DNA of 8,646 nt from Bacteroidia bacterium (GCA_012031955.1 JAAURZ010000073.1:1-8646); one strand, 5' to 3'. Shown: positions 1 to 6,393, counted from the stretch's first letter. Made by a program: numbers and translations. The notes: generated by a model from the sequence alone, not told the origin.

Positions 1-274
1 GAGCTGCTTTGATAAGTCCCAAGTTTCCTTCATTGATTAAATCGCCGAGGCTAAGTCCTTGATTTTGATATTGTTTCGCTACAGAAACCACAAAGCGAAG
101 GTTCGCTTTGGTTAATCTTTCCAAAGAAAGTTGGTCTCCGTCACGAATTTTTTGAGCTAAAATAACTTCCTCCTCGGGTGTTAGCAAATCCACCTTACCA
201 ATTTCCTGCAGATATTTATCTAGCGACTGGCTTTCGCGGTTGGTAATTTGTTTACTAATCTTTAGCTGTCTCAT
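1..274 (-). CDS. rpoD: RNA polymerase primary sigma factor RpoD, 5' part only
   Basis: This is the N-terminal 91 codons of a group 1 sigma-70 factor; the rest lies beyond the left edge. RpoD binds core RNA polymerase and directs it to housekeeping promoters. The reverse strand reads [15 protein letters not shown] at the start. A region 1.2-like segment follows at about residues 17-50, including [19 protein letters not shown]. Region 2.1 begins at about residue 54 with [20 protein letters not shown] and [14 protein letters not shown]. No acidic region 1.1 precedes region 1.2, which matches the short RpoD of Bacteroidota (about 290 residues, from family knowledge). The gene follows pnp by 75 bases on the same strand and has its own candidate promoter. 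Its codons are noticeably AT-rich (about 42% GC by hand count over 240 bases) compared with pnp and tex. Identification is very secure. Confidence 0.96.
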   Translation of the reverse strand, partial: MRQLKISKQITNRESQSLDKYLQEIGKVDLLTPEEEVILAQKIRDGDQLSLERLTKANLRFVVSVAKQYQNQGLSLGDLINEGNLGLIKAA

Positions 275-304
275 TTACTATGTGGCAAATTTCGAATGTT
301 TAAC

Positions 305-334
305 AATATACTGTTTTAACTTAGTTCCTGTCAA
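305..334 (-). promoter_or_regulatory. Candidate rpoD promoter (TTGACA / TATATT)
   Basis: On the reverse strand a TTGACA at 334-329 and a TATATT at 310-305 are separated by 18 bases, about 30 bases upstream of the rpoD ATG. The -10 also approximates the Bacteroidota -7 element (TAnnTT, then G and T swapped), with 21 bases back to the TTG. A perfect 10-base palindrome, GTCAATTGAC (330-339), overlaps the -35. No terminator is visible after pnp, so rpoD may also be reached by read-through. Confidence 0.4.
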
Positions 335-349
335 TTGACGGTACAACGT

Positions 350-2498
350 TTATTCGCTGGCACTTGTTTCCTTTTTGGGAGGTCTTGGTAACAGCACCTT
401 TCGTGATAGTCTGAATTTGCCCGTTTTCTTGTCAATATCGACCAGTTTCACTTTCACTTCCTCTCCAACCTGCATCACTCCGTCCATGGATTCTAGACGT
501 TCCCATTTAATTTCCGAGATATGCAGCAGGCCGTCTTTGCCAGGCATGAACTCGACGAAGGCGCCGAAAGGCATGATCGATTTCACTTTGCCCTCATACA
601 CTTCGCCAATTTCCGGCATGGCCACGATCGCCCGGATGCGCTTCAACGCTGCATCCATCGTATCCTTGTCCGTCGCGAACACATTCACGATGCCCTTGCC
701 ATTCACTTCTTCTATTACCACCGTGGCGCCGGTTGTATTTTGTATGTCCTGCACCACCTTGCCTCCGGGGCCGATTACCGCACCGATCATTTCCTTTTCG
801 ATCACCACCGTTTCTGCGCGCGGTGCATGAGGTTTGAGGTCGGGCCGTGGTGCATCCATCGCCTTTTTCATTTCACCCAATATGTGCAAGCGGCCTTCAC
901 GGGCCTGGTTGAGCGCTTCGGAAAGTATCTCATACGTGAGGCCATCCACCTTGAGGTCCATCTGGCAGGCGGTAATGCCGTTAGCTGTGCCAGTCACCTT
1001 GAAGTCCATGTCTCCGAGGTGATCCTCGTCGCCCAGGATGTCGGAAAGCACTGCGTACTTGCCCGTGGTGCTGTCCGAAATCATACCCATGGCGATACCG
1101 GAAACGGGACCCTTTACGGGTACACCCGCATCCATGAGCGCAAGAGAACCCGCGCATACGGTGGCCATAGATGACGAACCGTTGGATTCAAGTATATCCG
1201 ACACTATGCGGATCGTGTAAGGGTTTTCGGCATCGGCAGGAATCACATACTTCAGGGCGCGTAGCGCGAGGTTGCCGTGACCCACTTCGCGGCGGCCCGG
1301 CCCACGGTTGGGCTTCACTTCGCCAGTGGAGAAACCAGGAAAATTATAATGCAGTAAAAACTTGTTTGAACCTTCGAACATAGCGCCATCGATGAGCTGC
1401 TCGTCCAGCTTTGTGCCGAGCGTCACTGTGGTGAGCGACTGGGTTTCGCCACGCGTGAACACTGCGGATCCGTGCGGTGAAGGGAGATAGTCGACTTCGC
1501 AGCTTATCGGCCTGATTTCGTTTGTCTTACGACCATCCAGTCGGATTGACTCCTGAAGTACCAGGTTGCGCGCAGCCTTTTTGTGAATATCGTGGAAGTA
1601 TCGCTTTACAAGGTCCTTGTTAACGGTAGAGTCTTCAGGCAATGTATCAAGGTAACTCTGGAGTATCTGTTCAAAAGCTTCTGAACGCTCATGTTTGTTG
1701 CGTATCTGGCGTTTGGCTACTTCATATGTCTTGTCGTAAAGCAACTGGTTGAGTTCTTCACGCAGCGCTTCGTCGTGGGTCTCGTGACTGTATACGCGCT
1801 TTTGGGTCTTGCCTGCCGCCTGCATCAGTTCCACCTGCAACTGGCACTGTACTTTGATGGCGTCGTGCGCCACCTTAAGTGCCTCTATCATATCTGCTTC
1901 AGAAGCTTCTTTCAACTCGCCTTCCACCATCAGGAGTTTATCGGCCGAGGCACCGACGATCATGTCTATGTCGGCACGCTCCTTTTGTTCCAGGGTAGGG
2001 TTTACTATGAACTTGCCATCAACACGGACAACACGGACTTCGGAGATCGGGCCGTTGAATGGTATGTCTGACACCGCTAATGCAGAAGAGGCGGCAAATG
2101 CGGCGAGTGCATCGGGCAGCGCATTTGGATCGCCTGACATCAAGTATAACATCACCTGAGTATCAGCGTGATAGTCGTCGGGGAACAACGGGCGGATCAC
2201 ACGATCTACCAGGCGGCAGATCAGGACTTCGTAGTCTGAAAGTTTGCTTTCGCGTTTCAGAAAGCCACCTGGAATTTTGCCTGTGGAGGCGAATTTTTCC
2301 CTGGTAGTCGACTGAGAGTGGCAGGAAGTCGACGCCCTCCATCGCGTCCTTTTTGGAAACGACTGTAGCTAAAATCATGGTGTTGTCCATGCGGAGGACA
2401 ACTGAACCGTCGGCCTGGCGCGCAAGTTTGCCGGTTTCGATTGTAATCTCCCGACCATCAGGGAGTTTGCAGCTTTTGGTAGTGATATTGAAGTTCAT
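350..2498 (-). CDS. pnp: Polyribonucleotide nucleotidyltransferase (PNPase), interrupted by a +1 frameshift
   Basis: PNPase is a phosphorolytic 3'-5' exoribonuclease that acts as a ring-shaped trimer in mRNA decay. The gene is in two frames: residues 1-68 from the ATG at 2498, then residues 69-715 after skipping one base in the A5 run at 2298-2294. The corrected length of 715 residues is normal for the family. The first RNase PH-like core is at the N-terminus ([19 protein letters not shown], then [10 protein letters not shown] in the second frame). The second core starts near residue 320 ([12 protein letters not shown]) and has the GSSS phosphate site near 440 and [10 protein letters not shown] with catalytic-type aspartates near 490 and 496. 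A KH domain ([10 protein letters not shown]) follows near 570-620 and an S1 domain ([15 protein letters not shown]) near 635-700. It lies downstream of rpsO behind a terminator hairpin. No TAnnTTTG element precedes it, so read-through from rpsO probably contributes. Confidence 0.95.
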
Positions 2499-2523
2499 AA
2501 TTGCAGTTGGATACGGTGAGCTT

Positions 2524-2545
2524 ACCGGACCTGCTTCGGACCGGT
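2524..2545 (-). promoter_or_regulatory. Stem-loop in the pnp 5' leader
   Basis: The arms ACCGGACC (2524-2531) and GGACCGGT (2538-2545) form an 8-bp stem with one internal U.U mismatch in the leftward RNA and a 6-base loop. It lies about 25 bases before the pnp ATG. It has no following T run, so it is not a terminator. In E. coli a leader hairpin is the site of RNase III-dependent pnp autoregulation; a similar role here is only an inference. Confidence 0.4.
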
Positions 2546-2567
2546 GTTTCTTGGTTATTTATAATGC

Positions 2568-2594
2568 AAAAGGGAACCCTGTGCAAGGTTCCCT
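2568..2594 (-). terminator. Intrinsic terminator after rpsO
   Basis: In the leftward transcript an 8-bp perfect stem, AGGGAACC and GGTTCCCT (2594-2587 with 2578-2571), closes an 8-base loop and is followed by TTTT. It begins 19 bases after the rpsO stop. The short U run suggests partial termination, which would allow read-through into pnp. Confidence 0.75.
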
Positions 2595-2612
2595 ATATAT
2601 AGATGCTAGTAA

Positions 2613-2888
2613 TTACTTCCTGAGGTCAAGAGCTGCCAGGATGGCGCGATACCTGTCGATATTGGTCTTCTGAAGGTAGTTCAGAAGTTTCTTACGCTTA
2701 CCCACGAGGCGCAGCAAGCCCTGTTGGGTGGAAAAGTCCTTCTTGTTGCTCTTCAGGTGGCCTGTCAGGTGGCTAATCCGATGGGTGAAGAGGGCGATCT
2801 GGGACTCTGCAGAGCCAGTGTCTTCGGATTTCTTTGCGCTTCCGTGCTTCTCGAAAAGGCCTTTCTTGGTTTCAGCTGTTAAATACAT
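2613..2888 (-). CDS. rpsO: 30S ribosomal protein S15
   Basis: S15 is a primary 16S rRNA-binding protein of the small-subunit platform. The 91-residue product is close to the usual 88-90. It carries the family pattern throughout: [16 protein letters not shown] at about 23-38, [14 protein letters not shown] at 39-52 with the rRNA-contacting His40 and Asp51 positions, [16 protein letters not shown] at 57-72, and a C-terminal helix ending ALDLRK. The same frame opens 12 codons further upstream at 2924, but that ATG overlaps the -7 element at 2922-2929, so the start [10 protein letters not shown] at 2888 is chosen. It is followed by a terminator and then pnp, the conserved rpsO-pnp order seen in many bacteria. 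Identification is certain. Confidence 0.97.
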   Translation of the reverse strand: MYLTAETKKGLFEKHGSAKKSEDTGSAESQIALFTHRISHLTGHLKSNKKDFSTQQGLLRLVGKRKKLLNYLQKTNIDRYRAILAALDLRK

Positions 2889-2921
2889 CTCAAAAAAATT
2901 GTTTTTCTTGTTTTCAAGCGG

Positions 2922-2953
2922 CAAAGATAGCTGAAATCCGCGGATTTAAACAA
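2922..2953 (-). promoter_or_regulatory. Bacteroidota-type promoter of rpsO with a palindromic spacer
   Basis: The reverse strand has TATCTTTG (2929-2922), a perfect match to TAnnTTTG, and TTG at 2953-2951 with a 21-base spacer. The start of transcription would be near 2917, about 30 bases before the rpsO ATG. The spacer holds a perfect 14-base palindrome, AAATCCGCGGATTT (2934-2947), which could be an operator. Confidence 0.72.
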
Positions 2954-2968
2954 GCCAGCGCCAATAAT

Positions 2969-4672
2969 TTAATTAGTTGTCTTTGCGAATTTTGGCTTCC
3001 GCAGGGGGTGGTCGTTGAACCATCGCCGTATCTTCTCGACCACTACCGCGTAGAAGTCTGATTCGAACAACCGCGCGTCGATCCTGGCCTGTCGCAGGAA
3101 CATGAGGCCTATCAAAAATAACACGGCGTCAGACATCCACACGCCTACCTCGGGACTCACTGTTCCCTGCTTCGCCAGCTTCTGCCCTTGCATGCTCAGC
3201 ACATAGAAAATAATAAAGAAAAGTATCGACACCAGGAATGGTACGCCGAGGCCGCCACGTTTGATGATCGAGCCCAACGGCGCCCCGATCAGGAACATCG
3301 CGACACATGCCAGGGAGTTGGCCAATATCAGATGCCACTGTATCTTGAATACGATCAGATCACTTTCATAATTGTTGCGCCCCATGTTGCTGCCCTGTAT
3401 CTGCGATTTCACCTGCCGGGCCATGTTGGTGGCTGTCTGAGCGACGTCGCGGGTGGGCACTTTCTCGAATACACTGTCGAGTTTTTCCAGCGACGCCGAG
3501 TCGGCTGATGCTTTGGTTATTTTCTTTGGCGCCGGTTGTTGCGTACTCGTCTTTGTCGCCACTGGTGGCCGCGACACCATGCTGTCTCTGGCGGCTGCAA
3601 CGTCAACCGGTGCAGGTTTACCTTTGCGAATACGAGCCGGCGGCAAGGCGGCGCTGTCGCGCTGTTCATTCCTCTCTTTCACAATGGAGTCGCGCGCTAC
3701 CTTGAACACTTTGAGGTCGGGCGGCAATTGCTCGCCTTCAGTTTGGGCGTAATACGTAAAGTAATTTTTTGCAGTCAGGTAATAGTTGAGGCGTTGCGTC
3801 TGTATCTCGTTATCGAGTGAGTCGATGTCGCCGTTGAGCTGCGAAAGGTTTCTCATAATGCGGTTACCCTGAAACCACTTTTTGTCAGTCCGTTCCAGTT
3901 GAAAGGACGAGAGGTCGAACACAATCTGCGTCTTATCAAATTTGCTGCGCGAGAGTGTCTCCTGTCGGCCCGCCGTTACTGGCGCCTTGGTGCCTATCAG
4001 GTCCTGTTGCGCCGCGTTGCCTTCTGAATAAATGAACCCGTTGTACAACTCCAGCTTCAGGTACTGCTCGTTCAGAATGGTGTACATCCGCCCGGAGTCG
4101 GCGCTTGTTACCTCTTTGTTGCCGTCGTTTTTGCGATGGTCATAAATGATCACGTCTTTCAGGAGGCCTGTTTCTGCATCCTTCTCGTTCACCTTGATGC
4201 TGATGTTGGGTATGCCGTTGTAGAATGCACCTTCGCGAAGGTCGAGCGCAGGTTTCTTTTGCTTTATATCGTACAGCAGACTGTAGGCTTCCAATGCCGC
4301 CTTGGGCACGAGGTTGTTGTTGGCGTAGAAAGCGATGCCGGTGAGGAACAATACAAAAATGAAGATGGGCAGGAGCGCGCGCAGCAACGATATGCCCGAA
4401 CTCTTGATGGCGGTAAGCTCAAAGTGCTCGCCCAGGTTGCCAAAGGTAATGAGTGAACTCAGCAGCACAGCAAGGGGCATAGCGACCGGCGTCATGAACA
4501 CGGCGAAATAAAACAGCAACTGACCTATGACGACAGCATCGAGCCCTTTGCCTATGATGTCGTCGAAATACTTGAGCATGTGTTGCGTAAGCAGGATAAA
4601 GACCACCACGAGGAATGTGAGAATAAAAGGACCGATAAAAGATCCCAGGATGAGCTTGTCAATTTTCTTCAT
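2969..4672 (-). CDS. LptF/LptG (YjgP/YjgQ) family lipopolysaccharide export permease
   Basis: This is an inner-membrane permease of the Lpt transporter, which pulls lipopolysaccharide from the inner membrane towards the periplasmic bridge with the LptB ATPase. Counted from the upstream ATG at 4681, three membrane helices lie at about 9-33, 50-80 and 101-125, and three more at 449-473, 479-500 and 513-530. FGNLGEHFELTAIKSSGIS after helix 2 is the conserved cytoplasmic coupling segment. The periplasmic part is about 320 residues, larger than in the roughly 360-residue E. coli proteins. Residues 340-410 are rich in Pro, Ala, Ser and Lys and probably disordered. Starts at 4681 and 4672 are both downstream of the promoter; 4672 (MKKIDKLILGSF) better fits the family. 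Whether it is the LptF or LptG equivalent cannot be decided here. The gene has its own promoter and sits 80 bases upstream of rpsO. Confidence 0.92.
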   Translation of the reverse strand: MKKIDKLILGSFIGPFILTFLVVVFILLTQHMLKYFDDIIGKGLDAVVIGQLLFYFAVFMTPVAMPLAVLLSSLITFGNLGEHFELTAIKSSGISLLRALLPIFIFVLFLTGIAFYANNNLVPKAALEAYSLLYDIKQKKPALDLREGAFYNGIPNISIKVNEKDAETGLLKDVIIYDHRKNDGNKEVTSADSGRMYTILNEQYLKLELYNGFIYSEGNAAQQDLIGTKAPVTAGRQETLSRSKFDKTQIVFDLSSFQLERTDKKWFQGNRIMRNLSQLNGDIDSLDNEIQTQRLNYYLTAKNYFTYYAQTEGEQLPPDLKVFKVARDSIVKERNEQRDSAALPPARIRKGKPAPVDVAAARDSMVSRPPVATKTSTQQPAPKKITKASADSASLEKLDSVFEKVPTRDVAQTATNMARQVKSQIQGSNMGRNNYESDLIVFKIQWHLILANSLACVAMFLIGAPLGSIIKRGGLGVPFLVSILFFIIFYVLSMQGQKLAKQGTVSPEVGVWMSDAVLFLIGLMFLRQARIDARLFESDFYAVVVEKIRRWFNDHPLRKPKFAKTTN

Positions 4673-4700
4673 GCCTAACATTGCGCAGCAATATCTGGTC

Positions 4701-4730
4701 CAAAGATAGGGTGTTTAACAGAGGGGTCAA
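4701..4730 (-). promoter_or_regulatory. Bacteroidota-type promoter of the LptF/LptG permease
   Basis: The reverse strand has TATCTTTG (4708-4701), identical to the rpsO -7 element, and TTG (4730-4728) with a 19-base spacer. Transcription should start near 4696, giving a leader of roughly 15-25 bases depending on which ATG is used. The element lies between the START-like gene stop (4747) and the permease start. Confidence 0.72.
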
Positions 4731-4746
4731 TGTGAAGTTTGAAAGA

Positions 4747-5163
4747 TCAGCCACCAACGGTTTTGCGGAGCGCGTCGGCAAGGCTGTCCCAGAGGTCTTG
4801 CAGTTCTTTCAAGTCATCGAAGTCGGAGTAGTCGATCACTTTCAGGAATACCGATTGGGTCAGTTCGTTGAAGTCGAGGCGGAGTTCGAAGTAAGCGGGA
4901 TCACGGTCGTCGTCTTCACTTTCGGGAAGGAATTCAAATCGCACAAAATGATTGGTCCGGTGCGCAGCCTGGCGTGCACGGTGCGCTTCATTGTCCCAGA
5001 AAAAAGTGTAGGTCTTGTCGTTGTTGTTAATCGTCACATCATCGGCAAACCATTCAGAGAGGCCGCTGGCAGTTTGAATATAAGGATACAGCATTTTGAT
5101 GGACGCATGAATCTCATAGTCGGCGGTGAATAGCTTTTTCTTCGTGGATTTGGCTACAGCCAT
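4747..5163 (-). CDS. START-like domain protein (Bacteroidota type, AHSA1/SRPBCC fold)
   Basis: The product has 138 residues from the ATG at 5163 (MAVAKSTKKKLF) or 141 from the ATG at 5172; no sequence signal decides between them. The pattern ASGLSEWFADDV, near residues 35-46 of the longer form, followed by YTFFWDNEAHRA, an alternating beta-strand segment (FVRFEFLPE, YFELRLDFNEL, SVFLKVIDYSD) and a long C-terminal helix (LQDLWDSLADALR), fits the small START-like family common in Bacteroidota. Such helix-grip folds enclose a hydrophobic cavity, but no ligand or reaction is known to me for this subgroup. There is no signal peptide, so it is probably cytoplasmic. It lies 75 bases upstream of the permease, which has a separate promoter, so a functional link is not implied. 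Confidence 0.85.
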   Translation of the reverse strand: MAVAKSTKKKLFTADYEIHASIKMLYPYIQTASGLSEWFADDVTINNNDKTYTFFWDNEAHRARQAAHRTNHFVRFEFLPESEDDDRDPAYFELRLDFNELTQSVFLKVIDYSDFDDLKELQDLWDSLADALRKTVGG

Positions 5164-5212
5164 GATTGCCATTGATGTTTCGATTTTAATATAGGCTATT
5201 TTGGCATGAACA

Positions 5213-5220
5213 CAAAATTA
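5213..5220 (-). promoter_or_regulatory. Candidate -7 element for the START-like gene
   Basis: TAATTTTG on the reverse strand matches TAnnTTTG and lies 40-50 bases before the start codons. No TTG is found 19-21 bases further upstream, so only half of the promoter is supported. Confidence 0.35.
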
Positions 5221-5395
5221 ACTTTCAGAAAACGCAGTCATGACGCAGGTGTACGCGCGGGGCGTTGCGGTGGTTCTCATTTGGCGGCAGTGCGAAGGAT
5301 GCGAATTGCAGAATCCATTGAACGAATGGGGCTGACAGGTTTCTGAGGACAACTGTTTTCCGCGTCGCTCGGGGCATCAATTCCTATTCTTTACT

Positions 5396-5614
5396 TTACG
5401 CGATCTGACGAAATTCCAGGTGTTGGGTTGCATTACATTCTCTTTTGTACTGAAAGGGTTCCTGATGAATAATGATCCAGGGTTCGAATTTGATAGTCCG
5501 GCCTTTTGTTGAAAGTTGATTGTGGGATAATAATCGCGCCTCTAAATCAGACGTGTATCCGATATAAATTTTGTTGAATGAAGGACCATACGGGGCATAA
5601 ACATGAAAGATCAT
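5396..5614 (-). CDS. Small GIY-YIG nuclease-like protein, probably frameshifted near its C-terminus
   Basis: The 72-residue frame resembles the small single-domain GIY-YIG (UvrC N-terminal-like) proteins of about 80-100 residues common in Bacteroidota. Visible are the N-terminal strand FHVY, KIYIGYTSDLEARLLSHN at 15-32 with the catalytic-type Arg27, and KGRTIKFEPWIIIH at 37-50. The metal-binding glutamate motif should read like K.EAM.REK.LK. Here the frame gives KREC and then unrelated residues. Removing one base around 5437-5434 restores K-R-E-V-M-Q and continues to a stop at 5377, though the rest of the family C-terminus still does not appear. The gene is AT-rich (about 38% GC by hand count), has no recognisable promoter, and lies just behind the tRNA-Met terminator. 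It could be a real truncated gene, a decaying acquired gene or a sequencing artefact. No biological role is known. Confidence 0.65.
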   Translation of the reverse strand: MIFHVYAPYGPSFNKIYIGYTSDLEARLLSHNQLSTKGRTIKFEPWIIIHQEPFQYKRECNATQHLEFRQIA

Positions 5615-5648
5615 AAGGTGTGCGTAGCGCTAAGAACAGGAATGGCTT

Positions 5649-5679
5649 AAAACAAAGAAAGCGACCTTTCAGTCGCTTT
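5649..5679 (-). terminator. Intrinsic terminator after tRNA-Met
   Basis: In the leftward transcript an 8-bp perfect stem, AAAGCGAC and GTCGCTTT (5679-5672 with 5665-5658), encloses a 6-base loop and is followed by CTTTGTTTT. It starts 13 bases after the tRNA 3' end. Confidence 0.75.
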
Positions 5680-5691
5680 TGCTTTCTAAAG

Positions 5692-5765
5692 TAGCGCGGG
5701 GGGGAGTTGAACCCCCGACCTTTGGGTTATGAATCCAACGCTCTAACCACCTGAGCTACCGCGCC
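5692..5765 (-). tRNA. tRNA-Met (anticodon CAT), elongator type
   Basis: The 74-base reverse-strand sequence folds as a complete cloverleaf. The acceptor GGCGCGG pairs with CCGCGCT, giving a G1.U72 wobble. The D stem is GCTC/GAGC. The anticodon arm is TTGGA-TTCATAA-CCCAA with CAT at 34-36, and the T arm is GGGGG-TTCAACT-CCCCC. A73 is the discriminator and CCA is not encoded. The base pair at 31-39 is A.C, a mismatch. The lack of three G-C pairs next to the anticodon loop and of an unpaired 1-72 argues against initiator tRNA; the acceptor and anticodon arms resemble the elongator Met tRNA of Bacillus subtilis as I recall it. A CAT tRNA modified to lysidine (tRNA-Ile2) cannot be fully excluded from sequence alone. 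Confidence 0.93.
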
Positions 5766-5823
5766 ATCTTGTTTTCGCCTCTCTCCCATTGCCGGTGTAA
5801 CTGACGGGGTTGGAAAGGGAGCG

Positions 5824-5853
5824 CAAACTTACAAAGTTGGTACCAATTTTCAA
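5824..5853 (-). promoter_or_regulatory. Bacteroidota-type promoter of tRNA-Met with a palindromic spacer
   Basis: TAAGTTTG (5831-5824) and TTG (5853-5851) on the reverse strand are 19 bases apart. Transcription would start near 5819, giving a precursor with a 5' leader of about 50 bases. The spacer contains the perfect palindrome TTGGTACCAA (5837-5846), extended by three more matching pairs outside one G.T mismatch. The TTG lies only 10 bases beyond the mgsA stop. Confidence 0.68.
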
Positions 5854-5862
5854 GAACCGATC

Positions 5863-6309
5863 TCATTTTTCCATGGGTCTGTTCAAATAATCTTCAAAGT
5901 TTGGCCGGACGGATTTATACTCACTGAACAGCAGCGGCGACGAAAAAATGAAGTCGGCCGACGCGCGGTTACACGCCACCGGAATGTTCCAGACCACCGC
6001 AATGCGCAGCAACGCCTTAATGTCGGGGTCGTGCGGCAGCGGTTCAAGCGGATCCCAGAAAAAGATCAACAAGTCAACTTTGCCTTCCGCAATCAGGGCG
6101 CCAATTTGCTGATCGCCACCAAGGGGACCGCTATGCAGTTTAAGTACTGGAAGATGTAGCTCCTTTTCCAGCAACCTGCCCGTGGTGCCGGTGCCAACCA
6201 GGTCGCAGAGCCGAATACGCTCCCGGTTAAATTTCGCCCACTCAAGCAATTCCTGTTTCTTGTTGTCGTGGGCTACCAAAGCGACTCGTCTCCGTGGTGC
6301 GGCGTTCAT
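5863..6309 (-). CDS. mgsA: Methylglyoxal synthase
   Basis: MgsA converts dihydroxyacetone phosphate to methylglyoxal and phosphate, the first step of the methylglyoxal bypass, which relieves phosphate limitation or sugar-phosphate build-up. The product has 148 residues, close to the 152 of the E. coli enzyme. It shows VALVAHDNKKQELLEW at 9-24, LVGTGTTGRLL at 37-47, SGPLGGDQQIGALIAEGKVD at 60-79, LIFFWDPLEPLPHDPDIKAL at 81-100 and VWNIPVACNRASADFI at 106-121. His14, Asp66, Asp86, His93 and Asp96 match the E. coli active-site positions His19, Asp71, Asp91, His98 and Asp101, so the enzyme should be active. It is cytoplasmic. It diverges from tex over 84 bases. Its own promoter is unclear: TATTTTTA at 6337-6330 is close to a -7 element but has no partner TTG. 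No terminator is evident before the tRNA promoter. Confidence 0.97.
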   Translation of the reverse strand: MNAAPRRRVALVAHDNKKQELLEWAKFNRERIRLCDLVGTGTTGRLLEKELHLPVLKLHSGPLGGDQQIGALIAEGKVDLLIFFWDPLEPLPHDPDIKALLRIAVVWNIPVACNRASADFIFSSPLLFSEYKSVRPNFEDYLNRPMEK

Positions 6310-6342
6310 GGATGCGGGGTTAAGAATTATAAAAATACGCTA

Positions 6343-6372
6343 TTGGATGTTTCTGTCCTTATCCTATTTTTG
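6343..6372 (+). promoter_or_regulatory. Bacteroidota-type promoter of tex
   Basis: TTG (6343-6345) and TATTTTTG (6365-6372) are 19 bases apart on the forward strand and fit the TTG / TAnnTTTG consensus. Transcription should start near 6377, leaving a leader of only about 15-18 bases before the ATG at 6394, with no Shine-Dalgarno sequence in it. Confidence 0.65.
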
Positions 6373-6393
6373 CCTCCCCTACTTTTGAGTGTC

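Noticed and set aside
2291..2303. Programmed ribosomal frameshifting in pnp at GGGAAAAAT
   Set aside because: The needed shift is +1, while A-rich slippery sites typically drive -1; no stimulatory stop or structure is evident, and PNPase is not known to use recoding.
375..2307. Forward-strand open frames across pnp
   Set aside because: The reverse strand encodes PNPase throughout this span; the forward frames are by-products of its GC-rich codons and lack promoters or known motifs.
5240..5335. Forward 31-codon frame starting MTQVYARGVAVVLIW in the gap between the GIY-YIG and START-like genes
   Set aside because: It is very short, has no promoter or ribosome-binding signal and no recognisable motif. 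I treat 5221-5376 as non-coding with nothing supported in it.
5624..5697. Repeat of GTAGCGC at 5624-5630 and 5691-5697 as a possible tRNA attachment-site duplication
   Set aside because: Only seven bases match, no integrase is nearby, and such a match is expected by chance.
5698..5704. G7 run in the tRNA suspected of containing an indel
   Set aside because: With seven bases the T stem and acceptor stem both close perfectly (apart from G1.U72), so the tRNA is intact.
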